Below, one piece after another: positions 1 through 7,055 of a DNA stretch of 24,521 nt (position 1 is the first letter of the stretch; the number at the start of each line of letters is the position of its first letter). The position numbers and the translations under genes are program-made. This DNA is from JACVRW01 sp035705985. Its GTDB lineage: Bacteria > Actinomycetota > Thermoleophilia > Solirubrobacterales > Thermoleophilaceae. Under the pieces are notes generated by a model, which was given only the letters and a program-made list of their open reading frames with translations, was not told the DNA's origin and did no database searches. Location: contig DASSVP010000024.1 in NCBI GenBank assembly GCA_035705985.1, positions 1 through 24,521 on the forward strand. Direction: 5' to 3'.

Positions 1-844
1 TGGCCCCGATGCGCAGCGCGCGGTAGATGTACTCGTCGCGGTCGAAGGTCGTGAGCATGAGGACCGCGGTATCGAGCTCCGGATCGGAGAGGATCTGCTC
101 GGCCGCCTGCAGCCCGTCCAGCTCCGGCATGCGGATGTCCATCAATGCGACGTCGGGGCGCGTACGGAACACGATGTCGAGCGCGTTGCGCCCGTCGGCC
201 GCCTCTCCCACCACCCGGATGTCGGGCTCCGCCTCGAGGATGACGCGGAAGCCGGAGCGCACGAGCTGGTGGTCGTCGGCCACCACGACGCTGATCTCGC
301 GCACGGGCGCACTCGCTTGCGGTTGAAGCGGAGCCGTTTCCTGCCCGTCGCGCCAGAGCACCTGAGCGGTCGCCACGCGCTCGCCTGTGCCACGGAGCTT
401 TAGGACCCCCGCCGGCTGGAGCGGCTCGGAGACACGCGGTGCGGCGATCCTGCAAACGACCTCCGAGGCGAGGATTTCGCCCGCGCCGGCCGCTTCGCAG
501 AGCCGGCTGGCGACGATGACCGGCGTGCCGTAGAGGTCCTCGCCATCGGACAAGGGCTCGCCGGCCTCGAGCCCCACGCGCAGCTCCAGCTCACCGTCAG
601 CCGCAGCCGTCGCGCGCTGCATCGCCGCGGCGCAGCGCACCGCCGAGACCGCGCTCGCGAACGCGACCATGAGGCCGTCGCCCGTCGACCTGACCTCGCG
701 ACCGCCGTGCTCAGCCACCGCGCGGCGTAGCAGCTCGAAGTGCTCGCGGCGCAGGGCATCTGCGGCGTCGTCGCCGCGCCGCTCGAACAGAGAGGCAGAG
801 CCGACGAGGTCGGTGAACAGAATCGTGACGAAAGGTTCGGCCAT
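1..844 (-). CDS. Nucleotidyl cyclase domain fused to a response-regulator receiver domain (partial, runs off left edge)
   Basis: One open frame runs from the ATG at 844 (complement) to the window edge, 281 codons with no stop. Residues about 5-165 are a class III adenylate/guanylate cyclase domain: FTDLVGS carries the first metal Asp (D12), STGDGLMVAF the second (D56), and DLYGTPV...ASRL lies at 103-115. At the usual transition-state Asn position there is Ile (I110), while the following Arg (R114) is kept, so activity is not certain. A short linker (about 165-181) leads to a receiver domain from 183: acidic pair D190/D191, phospho-acceptor D236 in LMDIRMPELDG, and the switch Thr in LMLTTFD. 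The missing C-terminus probably carries a LuxR-type HTH, as receivers of this NarL kind usually do; this is inference. The gene is divergent from two NarL-type kinases, its likely partners. A GTG at 304 could start a lone regulator, but the frame is continuous across it. Confidence 0.82.
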   Translation of the reverse strand, partial: MAEPFVTILFTDLVGSASLFERRGDDAADALRREHFELLRRAVAEHGGREVRSTGDGLMVAFASAVSAVRCAAAMQRATAAADGELELRVGLEAGEPLSDGEDLYGTPVIVASRLCEAAGAGEILASEVVCRIAAPRVSEPLQPAGVLKLRGTGERVATAQVLWRDGQETAPLQPQASAPVREISVVVADDHQLVRSGFRVILEAEPDIRVVGEAADGRNALDIVFRTRPDVALMDIRMPELDGLQAAEQILSDPELDTAVLMLTTFDRDEYIYRALRIGA

Positions 845-884
845 CTGACGAGAACATCATCGCCCCTCCTGGGTGCGCGTGCGG

Positions 885-931
885 TCACTCCAGCGAGTGA
901 GGGAACTACGCCGGCTCACTCGCGCGAATGA
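885..931. promoter_or_regulatory. Tandem 16-bp palindromes between divergent cyclase-regulator and kinase genes (candidate operator)
   Basis: Two inverted repeats share the same layout: TCACTC-CAGC-GAGTGA at 885-900 (perfect) and TCACTC-GCGC-GAATGA at 916-931 (one mismatch). Their centres are 31 bp apart, about three helical turns. They lie in the 156-bp gap between the divergent starts at 844 and 1001. The same paired arrangement recurs upstream of the gene at 3414. The likely ligand is the NarL-type regulator encoded alongside; that is inference from position and symmetry. Confidence 0.6.
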
Positions 932-1000
932 CGCCGCGGGTGCCGTCACGGCCGATGCTCATAGCTCCAACTGCCCTTTACGAAGGAGATTGTCAAGGCG

Positions 1001-2170
1001 ATGATGGACTCGATGACAGCTTCGATCTCGAGGATCGGCAGGCGCGACATCGTGATCGCGTCCGTCCTCAGCGTGCTCGGCCTGCTCCTGATGTACGTGA
1101 ACGTGCAGGATCACCAGGCGAACGCGGCCGAGTACAGGGAGAACACCGCGGTCTATTTCGGCGGCCTGTTGCCGATCGAGTTCGCCATTCCCCTGTTTCT
1201 GCTCGTCACCGTGCCGTTGCTCTGGCGACGCGTTGCGCCGCTCCCCGCGGTGGGAGCGGCGCTCGCGGGCCTCTTGGTCAATGAGCTGCTCGCCGGCACC
1301 GACATTCTCCGCTGCGGCGTCGTCTTCCCGACCGCGTTCGTGTTCGCCTTCACGACGGCCGCTCAGCTCGACGGCCGCGAGGCGCGCTACGGGTTGGGGC
1401 TGTCGCTGGGATTGATCTTGGTCGACGGCGTGGTCGAATTTGGTCCCTTCTTCACCGCCGTCGTGGCTGGGGTGGGAGCGGCTATGTGGTGGATCGGCCG
1501 CATCGTGCGCTCGCGCGGACGGATGGCGGATGAGCTGGAGGCGCGAACCGCGGAGCTGCGCCGCGCGCGCGACGAGCGCGCTCGGATGGAGGTGGCCACT
1601 GACCGGGCGCGAATCTCCACGGAGCTCGACGCGCTCCTCCAGCGTCGTCTGGGGGAACTGGCGCGCATGGCGGACGAACGCATCCGTCCCACGGACGCCG
1701 CCGGCGCCGCGGCCGCGCTCGTGGACATCGAACGTGAGAGCCGCCGCACCCTGGAGGAGATGCGCGCGGTCGTCGGCGTGCTTCGTGAGGACGACTCCGA
1801 GGCGCCGACCGCCCCGCAGCCGACCCTCACCCATCTCGAGGCGCTGCTCGTGCGAGCCAAGGGCAGCGATGCCCGCCTGACGGTCGAGGGGGATCCCCGG
1901 GTTCTGCCGCCGGCGGTCGAGCTGTCCGCCTACCGGATCACTGAGCACCTGCTCGCCGCCTTCGACGACGCCCCTGACGTCGAGGTACGCGTGCGGTTCT
2001 GCGACGACGCGCTCGAGCTCGCGGTCTCCGGTCCAGCGCGGCGCCGCGCCAAGGCGTCGATCGAGCGTGCCCGCGAGCGAACGCGCCTACAGCGCGGCAC
2101 CCTCGAGGCAACGGTGAAGGGTGGCCGCGCGGAGGCGGCGGTCTCGTTGCCGGTGTCCGCGGTGGCCTGA
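1001..2170 (+). CDS. Degenerate NarL/DegS-type histidine kinase (probable pseudokinase)
   Basis: A 389-residue membrane protein preceded by a good ribosome site (AAGGAGA at 983-989). About five or six hydrophobic segments fill residues 17-168, followed by a coiled-coil stretch (about 170-200) and a HisKA_3-like dimerisation helix. In this family the helix reads ER.RIARELHD; here it is DRARISTELDA, so the phospho-acceptor His is replaced by Asp (D210). The ATPase N-box resembles YRITEHLLAAF where YRxxQExLTNxLRH is expected, so the ATP-coordinating Asn is also missing (Ala at 320), and no glycine-rich G-box is visible. It should therefore not autophosphorylate, and may sense a signal or modulate the intact kinase that starts one base after its stop. 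The fold assignment is good; the regulatory role is inference. Confidence 0.78.
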   Translation: MMDSMTASISRIGRRDIVIASVLSVLGLLLMYVNVQDHQANAAEYRENTAVYFGGLLPIEFAIPLFLLVTVPLLWRRVAPLPAVGAALAGLLVNELLAGTDILRCGVVFPTAFVFAFTTAAQLDGREARYGLGLSLGLILVDGVVEFGPFFTAVVAGVGAAMWWIGRIVRSRGRMADELEARTAELRRARDERARMEVATDRARISTELDALLQRRLGELARMADERIRPTDAAGAAAALVDIERESRRTLEEMRAVVGVLREDDSEAPTAPQPTLTHLEALLVRAKGSDARLTVEGDPRVLPPAVELSAYRITEHLLAAFDDAPDVEVRVRFCDDALELAVSGPARRRAKASIERARERTRLQRGTLEATVKGGRAEAAVSLPVSAVA

Positions 2171-2171
2171 G

Positions 2172-3278
2172 GTGCGCGGACGGCGCGCGGACCTGTGGGT
2201 CGGCGTCGGCGGCGCGGCCGTGGGGATCGGCTCCGCCGCCCTGGAGCAGGCCGGCGTGGCGGGCTGGCTCGCGGGAGCCGTAGTCGGGGGTTCGCTCGCT
2301 GCCGTGCGCTCCAACCCTCGCGCCGCCTGGGTAACGGCGGCGCTCGCCATGCTTGGGGCGGCGCCGTTCGGGCCGCTCCCCACCGGCGTCTTCCTGTTGG
2401 CGGCGGTGCACGCGTTCTGCGCCGGCCGCGGAGACGAGGGGTGGTGGGGGATCGCCGCGCTCGGCGCGCTGGTCGGGGGATTGGAGCTTGACGCGCTGCT
2501 CAAGCAGGAGTCGGGCGTGCCGGCGTTGCTCTTGCCGGGCGCGGCGTGGGGCGCCGGTCGGGCCCTCCGCGAGCGCGAGCTGGTCGCTGCGCAGCTCGCA
2601 GAGCGCGCGCGCGAGCTCGAGGACGAGCGTGAGGCCCATGCGGCCCTGTCGGTGCGCTACGAGCGGGCCCGGATCGCGGCGGAGCTGCACGACATCGTCG
2701 CTCACGCAATCAGCGTGATGGTGATCCAGGCGAGCGCCGGACAGCGCCTGGCGGCACACGATCCGGAGGCGACGGCGGATACCTTCGACGCCATTGCCGG
2801 CGCCGCCCGCCAGGCCGAGCAGGACATGGGCCGGCTTGTCTCGCTCCTGGGCGACGAGCGGGCGATCGGGGCGGCCCCCGATCTGGCGCTGGTGGAGGAG
2901 CTCGTCGCGCGCGCGTCCGGCAGTGGGCTCGACGTGAGACTGCGGCTGGAGGGTGAGCGCGAAGGCTGGCCCGCACCGCTCGCGGAGGCGGCCTATCGAG
3001 TCGTCCAGGAGGGCCTTACCAACGCACTCCGCTACGCCGCCGGCGCGCCGGTCTGGGTGCTCGTGCGCGGTGGACCGCGCGCGCTGGCGGTGGAGGTTGG
3101 AAACGCAGCGGCGGCCGGCACGGCGGACCTCTCGGGGCTCGGCACCGGGACTGGCTTGAGGGGCCTGCACGAGCGCGTCGGAGCGTGCGGCGGGACGCTC
3201 GACGCCGGGCCGACGCCCGACGGCGGATGGCTCTTGAGTGCGCGCCTGCCCCGGAACGTCACTGTGCCGACCAGCTAA
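2172..3278 (+). CDS. NarL/DegS-type sensor histidine kinase (intact catalytic motifs)
   Basis: The chosen start is the GTG one base after the stop of the upstream pseudokinase, giving 368 residues and translational coupling. Hydrophobic segments cover roughly residues 8-128, then a coiled coil (130-165). HisKA_3 is complete: ARIAAELHDIVAH with phospho-acceptor H173. The HATPase domain has an N-box (VVQEGLTNALRYA, about 278-289) and a G-box (GLGTGTGLRGLHERV, about 322-336). The expected partner is a NarL-family regulator, and the divergent cyclase-receiver protein is the only one in view. An upstream start in the same frame (2121) would lie inside the previous gene and adds only Arg/Cys-rich residues, so it was not used. 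The stop is followed by a perfect hairpin. Confidence 0.88.
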   Translation: MRGRRADLWVGVGGAAVGIGSAALEQAGVAGWLAGAVVGGSLAAVRSNPRAAWVTAALAMLGAAPFGPLPTGVFLLAAVHAFCAGRGDEGWWGIAALGALVGGLELDALLKQESGVPALLLPGAAWGAGRALRERELVAAQLAERARELEDEREAHAALSVRYERARIAAELHDIVAHAISVMVIQASAGQRLAAHDPEATADTFDAIAGAARQAEQDMGRLVSLLGDERAIGAAPDLALVEELVARASGSGLDVRLRLEGEREGWPAPLAEAAYRVVQEGLTNALRYAAGAPVWVLVRGGPRALAVEVGNAAAAGTADLSGLGTGTGLRGLHERVGACGGTLDAGPTPDGGWLLSARLPRNVTVPTS

Positions 3279-3296
3279 CCCGGAGGGCCAACGCCC

Positions 3297-3322
3297 CGAG
3301 CTCACCCTGCCGGGTGAGCTCG
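3297..3322 (+). terminator. Perfect 11-bp hairpin after the kinase operon
   Basis: CGAGCTCACCC pairs exactly with GGGTGAGCTCG around a 4-base loop (TGCC), beginning 18 bases after the kinase stop. There is no T-run, as is common in high-GC actinobacteria. Its core (3302-3317) is also an operator-like palindrome, so it may serve both roles or only one of them. Confidence 0.5.
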
Positions 3323-3349
3323 AATCCCGCGATTCACCCGCCCGAGTGA
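3302..3349. promoter_or_regulatory. Second tandem pair of 16-bp palindromes, upstream of the repeat protein
   Basis: TCACCC-TGCC-GGGTGA at 3302-3317 (perfect) and TCACCC-GCCC-GAGTGA at 3334-3349 (one mismatch) have centres 32 bp apart. They match the pair at 885-931 in half-site, 4-bp spacer, centre spacing and distance to the plus-strand start (inner site centre about 73 bp before the ATG here, about 78 bp there). The 32 bases beginning at the last half-site (3347-3378) align without gaps to 929-960 with 21 identities. This suggests co-regulation of the two promoters. Confidence 0.6.
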
Positions 3350-3413
3350 CGACGTGCGTGCTGCTCGGACGGATGCTGCCGGAGTACTGCACAACGGAGC
3401 TCAGGAGGCTCAG

Positions 3414-3860
3414 ATGTCACAGCTCGCACACGCCGAAGCCGAAGTCATTCGCTTCCGCGTTCCGCTACTGGCCTGGCTGGCGGCCGCGACGGCAATCGCC
3501 GGGGCCGCGATCGTTCTGTTCCTCATGATGCCCGGCGACGAACAGGCCACCAAGCAGACCCCGGCATTCCTGCAGAGCCCGGCCGGAGTGCGCTACGACG
3601 GAGGACCCGACGAAGGCACCCGCGGCCTCGTCCGGTCGGGGTCCGGTCCGGTGGTCCGCTACTACAACGGTCCCGAGGAGGGCAGCTACGGCATCATGCA
3701 CGCGAGCACGGCTTCCACCCCGCCGCCCGCGACGCGTTACGACGGCGGGCCCGAGGAAGGCAGCCGTGGGACGGCAGCCGGCAGCGTTACCCCCACGGTC
3801 GCCGCGGGCGTTCGCTTCGACGGTGGCCCCGAGGAAGGGTCGCGCGGTCTGGGCCGATAG
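3414..3860 (+). CDS. Small single-pass membrane protein with four GGPEEGSRG-type repeats
   Basis: The ATG at 3414 is preceded by a strong ribosome site (AGGAGG, 3403-3408) and gives 148 residues. The N-terminus is short and cytoplasmic-looking, followed by one hydrophobic segment (about 17-39). The rest is low-complexity and rich in Gly, Ser, Thr and Pro, with four copies of a 12-residue motif [RY][YF][DYN][GN]GP[DE]EG[ST][RY]G at 60-71, 82-93, 108-119 and 134-145. I do not recognise the family and assign no function. The topology (one helix, then a repeat tail) suggests the repeats lie outside the membrane, perhaps contacting the cell wall or a partner. It has its own promoter with the paired operators seen at the kinase locus, so it is a likely target of that system. 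Confidence 0.75.
   Translation: MSQLAHAEAEVIRFRVPLLAWLAAATAIAGAAIVLFLMMPGDEQATKQTPAFLQSPAGVRYDGGPDEGTRGLVRSGSGPVVRYYNGPEEGSYGIMHASTASTPPPATRYDGGPEEGSRGTAAGSVTPTVAAGVRFDGGPEEGSRGLGR
3591..3848 (+). repeat. Four 36-bp coding repeats (RYDGGPEEGSRG motif)
   Basis: The coding repeats lie at 3591-3626, 3657-3692, 3735-3770 and 3813-3848. Start-to-start spacing is 66, 78 and 78 bp, always in frame. Copies 1, 3 and 4 are closest; copy 2 reads RYYNGPEEGSYG. The conserved core is GP[DE]EG. The inter-repeat linkers are unrelated in sequence, so only the motif appears to be under selection. Confidence 0.85.
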
Positions 3861-3903
3861 CCCTCGGAGCCCGCGGAGCGTCGGGCACTGAAGTCACCCG
3901 GAG

Positions 3904-3925
3904 AGGGGCGGTGAGAGCCGCCCCT
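3904..3925 (+). terminator. GC-rich hairpin after the repeat-protein gene
   Basis: AGGGGCGG pairs with CCGCCCCT around a TGAGAG loop, an 8-bp stem starting 43 bases after the stop at 3860. Two T residues follow at most. It is the likely end of the single-gene transcript. Confidence 0.55.
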
Positions 3926-4033
3926 TCCGCGTGAGCGCCGGCTCGCGTGTGCTGCTGCATGAGAACCGAGCCTGTCCTGATGCCCGACATGCGTCGCTGC
4001 GGCTTGGCGCGAGATTGGCGCGCCGAGCTGGGG

Positions 4034-4039
4034 TAATCT
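4034..4039 (+). promoter_or_regulatory. Candidate -10 hexamer for a leaderless MFS transcript
   Basis: TAATCT ends 6 bases before the GTG at 4046 and no Shine-Dalgarno sequence is visible between them. This fits transcription starting at or near the start codon. No convincing -35 element is seen at 16-18 bp. Confidence 0.35.
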
Positions 4040-4045
4040 CGCGAG

Positions 4046-5719
4046 GTGCGGCAGCTGGCGGTGTATAGGCAGGTCCTCGCGGTCCGGGATGCGCGGGCCC
4101 TAATCGGCGCGAGCGCCGCGTCCCAGCTCGGCGACTGGCTGTACAACGCGGCGCTGTTGGGGTACGTCTACAGCGCCACAGGATCGGCCGCGTGGGTGGC
4201 TGCCGCGACGGTTGCGCGGCTCGTGCCCTACGTCCTGCTCGGGCCGGTAGGCGGCGCCATCGCCGACCGTTACCCGCGTCGCGTCGTGCTGCTGGTCGGC
4301 GACCTGCTGCGCGCGCTGCTGATGGTCGCCCTCGCGGCGGTAGTGGCGCTGGACGGTCCAGTCGCTGTGGTGATCGCGCTCACGATGCTGGCCTCAGTCG
4401 CCGGGTGCGCCGAGAAACCCGCAGCGCTCGCGTTCCTGCCCAGACTCGTCGGAGAGTCGCGGCTCGGGTCGGCCAATGCGCTGCTCCACACCGTGCAGGA
4501 CCTCGGCACCGTGCTCGGACCGGCGGTCGGCGCGGTGCTGCTCGCCGTGGCGTCGGACTTCGTGGCGTTTCTCGCCAATGGCGCGACGTTCGCGATCTCC
4601 GCCGTCCTGATCTCGACCATCGGGGTCCGCGGCGGAGTCAGCCGGGCGCCGACGGGGGCGCTTGCCCACATCGCGCACGGCCTGCGAACGGCTCGGACGA
4701 CTGCGTTCGCCCTGCCGCTGTTCCTGGTGGTGGCGATGGTCGAGTTGACGTACGGAGCTCAGACCGTTCAGCTCGTCGTCTACGCAGAGCAAGCGCTTGG
4801 CCTCGGAAGCGGTGGCTATGGGGTTCTCCTCACCGCGCTCGGCGTGGGCGGGCTCCTCAGCACGTTCGTGAACGGCCGGCTCGCATCGGCCCCGAGGGTT
4901 GCGCTCGCGATCGTGGCCACCGGCGCCGTCGCGTGCGCGACCCAGCTCTTCTACGCCGGGTTCGACCTGGTGGCGGTGGCGCTCGCCGTGGCGGTGATCG
5001 GAGGCGCGGGGCTCGTGGCGTGCGAGGTTGTGGCCGAGACCGTGTTGACGCGGATCGTCCCCTCCGAGGCTCTCGGTCGTGTCGTGGGCGTTTTCGACGC
5101 GTTCTCAGTGCTCGCCATGGTCGCCGGCGCGCTCCTGGCTCCCGTCCTCATCGACTGGATGTCCCTCGACGCGAGCCTGTTCGTCCTGGGCGGCGCCGCG
5201 CTCGTCGTGACGCTCGCATGCGCCTTCATGTTCCGCGGGCTCGACGCAGTGACGGCGCGTCGCGCCGAGGCGCTCGCTTCGCGGATCGACGTGATCAAGC
5301 GCCTCCCGGTGACGGCGGGCGCGCCCCCAATCGTGATCGAGCGCCTGGCTTCGGCCGCGCAGGCCTGCCCGCTGCCGCCGGGAGTCGACGTGGTCGTTCA
5401 GGGGGCTCCCGCGCACGCGTTTTACGCCATCGCCTCCGGCCGGGTTGTCGTCCACCGCGACGGGAAGAAGGTCGTGCATCTCGGTCCCAACGACAACTTC
5501 GGCGAGCGGGGCCTGCTCGACAACGCGCCACGTAACGCCACCGTGACGACCGAGGTGGACACGACGCTGCTCCGTATCGGCGGAGATGCGCTCCTCGAGG
5601 CGCTCCAGGTGGCGCCTACGCTGCGGCCGGCGCTCGAGACGAGCAGCATGTCACCCGGACTCCAGCTCGGCGACGAGGGACGCCCCCTCGTCGACGACGC
5701 GAATTGGGTAGGCGCGTGA
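4046..5719 (+). CDS. MFS exporter with C-terminal cyclic-nucleotide-binding domain
   Basis: A 557-residue protein. Residues 1 to about 400 are a major facilitator of the MFS_3/EntS-like type: ten to twelve hydrophobic helices, and a loop GGAIADRYPRRVVLLVGD matching the conserved D-R-x-x-R-R loop between helices 2 and 3. Residues about 420-530 form a CRP-type cyclic-nucleotide-binding domain (FYAIASGRVVVHRDGKKV, then FGERGLLDNAPRNATV at 485-500). By comparison with CRP, E487 matches the ribose-binding Glu and R496 the phosphate-binding Arg, so nucleotide binding is plausible. The domain has no HTH, so it probably gates the transporter. The gene starts at a GTG with a -10-like hexamer 7 bases upstream. 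It overlaps the ATP-grasp ligase by GTGA, suggesting that it exports that enzyme's product (inference). Confidence 0.85.
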   Translation: MRQLAVYRQVLAVRDARALIGASAASQLGDWLYNAALLGYVYSATGSAAWVAAATVARLVPYVLLGPVGGAIADRYPRRVVLLVGDLLRALLMVALAAVVALDGPVAVVIALTMLASVAGCAEKPAALAFLPRLVGESRLGSANALLHTVQDLGTVLGPAVGAVLLAVASDFVAFLANGATFAISAVLISTIGVRGGVSRAPTGALAHIAHGLRTARTTAFALPLFLVVAMVELTYGAQTVQLVVYAEQALGLGSGGYGVLLTALGVGGLLSTFVNGRLASAPRVALAIVATGAVACATQLFYAGFDLVAVALAVAVIGGAGLVACEVVAETVLTRIVPSEALGRVVGVFDAFSVLAMVAGALLAPVLIDWMSLDASLFVLGGAALVVTLACAFMFRGLDAVTARRAEALASRIDVIKRLPVTAGAPPIVIERLASAAQACPLPPGVDVVVQGAPAHAFYAIASGRVVVHRDGKKVVHLGPNDNFGERGLLDNAPRNATVTTEVDTTLLRIGGDALLEALQVAPTLRPALETSSMSPGLQLGDEGRPLVDDANWVGA

Positions 5720-6993
5720 CGCTCGAGGGCGCGTCCGTCCTAGTCGTCGGCGCCGGCTACTCCGGCAAGCGGCGCGTGTTCGAGCGGCTCGCCGGGCTCG
5801 GCGTTCGCGCGGTGGTGGTCGACGAGCCCGATCACTGGTCCGAGTCGCTCGTGGCCGACGGTTTGGCGGATACCTGGATCTCAGCGTCGGTGACCGGCGA
5901 CGCCGACGCGGATGCCGCGTCCGTGCTCGCGGCCCTCCGCCACGACCGCATCCGCGTCGACGGCGTCGCGACCTACTGGGAGGACAGCGTCTCCGTGGCC
6001 GCGCGGGTGGCTGCTGCACTCGGGCTGCCCGGGAACTCGCCGCAGTCCGTCGACGCGGCGCGCAGCAAGGTCCGCATGCGCGAGGTCTCGGCCGAGCTTG
6101 GCCTGCCGACTCCGATGGCGCAGCGGGTGCGTTCGCTCGACGAGCTCTACGCCGCGGCGGCGCAGATCGGCTTCCCTGCGGTCGTCAAGCCGGAGTTCGG
6201 CGCGAGCGCGATGGGCTGCGTCCGGGTCGACAGCTTCGAGTCGCTGCCCCACGTCTACCGGCTCGTGCGAGACGTCGTCCGCCCGGAGACCGACGGCATC
6301 TTCCGGGCCGGCAACGACCTGCTGCTGGAGGAGTACCTCGACGGCGTCGAGTTCGACGTCGATCTCGTGATGAACGACGGCGCCTGCCTCTTCTCGAGCG
6401 TCTCGCAGAACTGGCCGACCGCGGAGCCCTCGCTTCAGGAGACTGGGCTGCACTGCCCGCCAACTCACAGCCGAAGGGCGGTCCGCGGCCTGGTCGATCT
6501 CAGCATCCAGACGGCACGAGCGTTCGGGCTCGCGCGCGGCGTGCTTCACATCGAGGGGAAGTGCACGAGCGGAGGCCCGCGAATCGTCGAGGTGAACACG
6601 CGCATGGGGGGCGGCCGGATTCACCAGATCGTCGAGGCCGTGTGGGGCGTCGACCTGATCGAGGCGCAGCTCCGGAGCAGCCTGGACCTGCCCTCGACGC
6701 TCGCACCGAGCCGCCGGCCGAGGTGCGCCGTCGTGAACGCGATCGTGCATGCGCCGGCGACCGGCCGGCTGGAGGCCCTGCCGCTCGGTGCTTCGGCGGA
6801 CGGCGCGCATCTCGTCGCCGTGGACGTACAGGCGGACATCGGCCAGGAGGTCGCCGGACCGGATCGCACGTTTGCCACGCCGCTCGCCGAGGTGACGATC
6901 GGCGCGAAGAACCTCCGCAGCGCCAGGGCGCTGTGCGACGACATCTTGCGCGAGCCGCCGGTGGTCGCAACGCCCGCCGCAACGCCGCGCTGA
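5716..6993 (+). CDS. ATP-grasp ligase, carnosine-synthase / L-amino-acid-ligase-like
   Basis: The chosen start is the GTG inside the stop of the MFS gene (GTGA, 4-bp overlap), giving 425 residues; a TTG 12 bases upstream is the alternative. An N-terminal Rossmann-like pre-ATP-grasp domain (SVLVVGAGYSGKRRVFERL) is followed by the ATP-grasp core: K118 and K158 (FPAVVKPEFGASAMG) as the ATP-binding lysines, the hinge LLLEEYLDGVEFDVD (about 202-216), and the metal-binding region HIEGK...RIVEVNTRMGGG with E280, E292 and N294. The family activates a carboxylate as acyl phosphate and joins it to an amine; carnosine synthase and BacD-type dipeptide ligases are the nearest kind I recognise. Substrates cannot be read from sequence. 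Coupling to an MFS exporter recalls the ligase-exporter pairs of small-peptide pathways such as bacilysin. Confidence 0.8.
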   Translation: MTLEGASVLVVGAGYSGKRRVFERLAGLGVRAVVVDEPDHWSESLVADGLADTWISASVTGDADADAASVLAALRHDRIRVDGVATYWEDSVSVAARVAAALGLPGNSPQSVDAARSKVRMREVSAELGLPTPMAQRVRSLDELYAAAAQIGFPAVVKPEFGASAMGCVRVDSFESLPHVYRLVRDVVRPETDGIFRAGNDLLLEEYLDGVEFDVDLVMNDGACLFSSVSQNWPTAEPSLQETGLHCPPTHSRRAVRGLVDLSIQTARAFGLARGVLHIEGKCTSGGPRIVEVNTRMGGGRIHQIVEAVWGVDLIEAQLRSSLDLPSTLAPSRRPRCAVVNAIVHAPATGRLEALPLGASADGAHLVAVDVQADIGQEVAGPDRTFATPLAEVTIGAKNLRSARALCDDILREPPVVATPAATPR

Positions 6994-7055
6994 CGGTCGG
7001 CGCGATGGTTCGAGATGTTGCCCGACGCTCACCGCAGGCGCGATACTCCGCAAGC

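Noticed and set aside
1..304. Stand-alone response regulator starting at the GTG at 304
   Set aside because: The frame continues without a stop through the cyclase domain to an ATG at 844, so a fusion is the simpler reading; an internal start cannot be fully excluded.
1938..3392. 484-codon open frame on the minus strand
   Set aside because: It is antisense to two kinase genes with clear motifs; its Arg/Gly/Pro-rich product has no family features, as expected for shadow frames in GC-rich DNA.
5881..7053. 390-codon open frame on the minus strand
   Set aside because: It is antisense to the ATP-grasp gene, whose catalytic residues are all in place; the product is Arg/Asp-rich without motifs.
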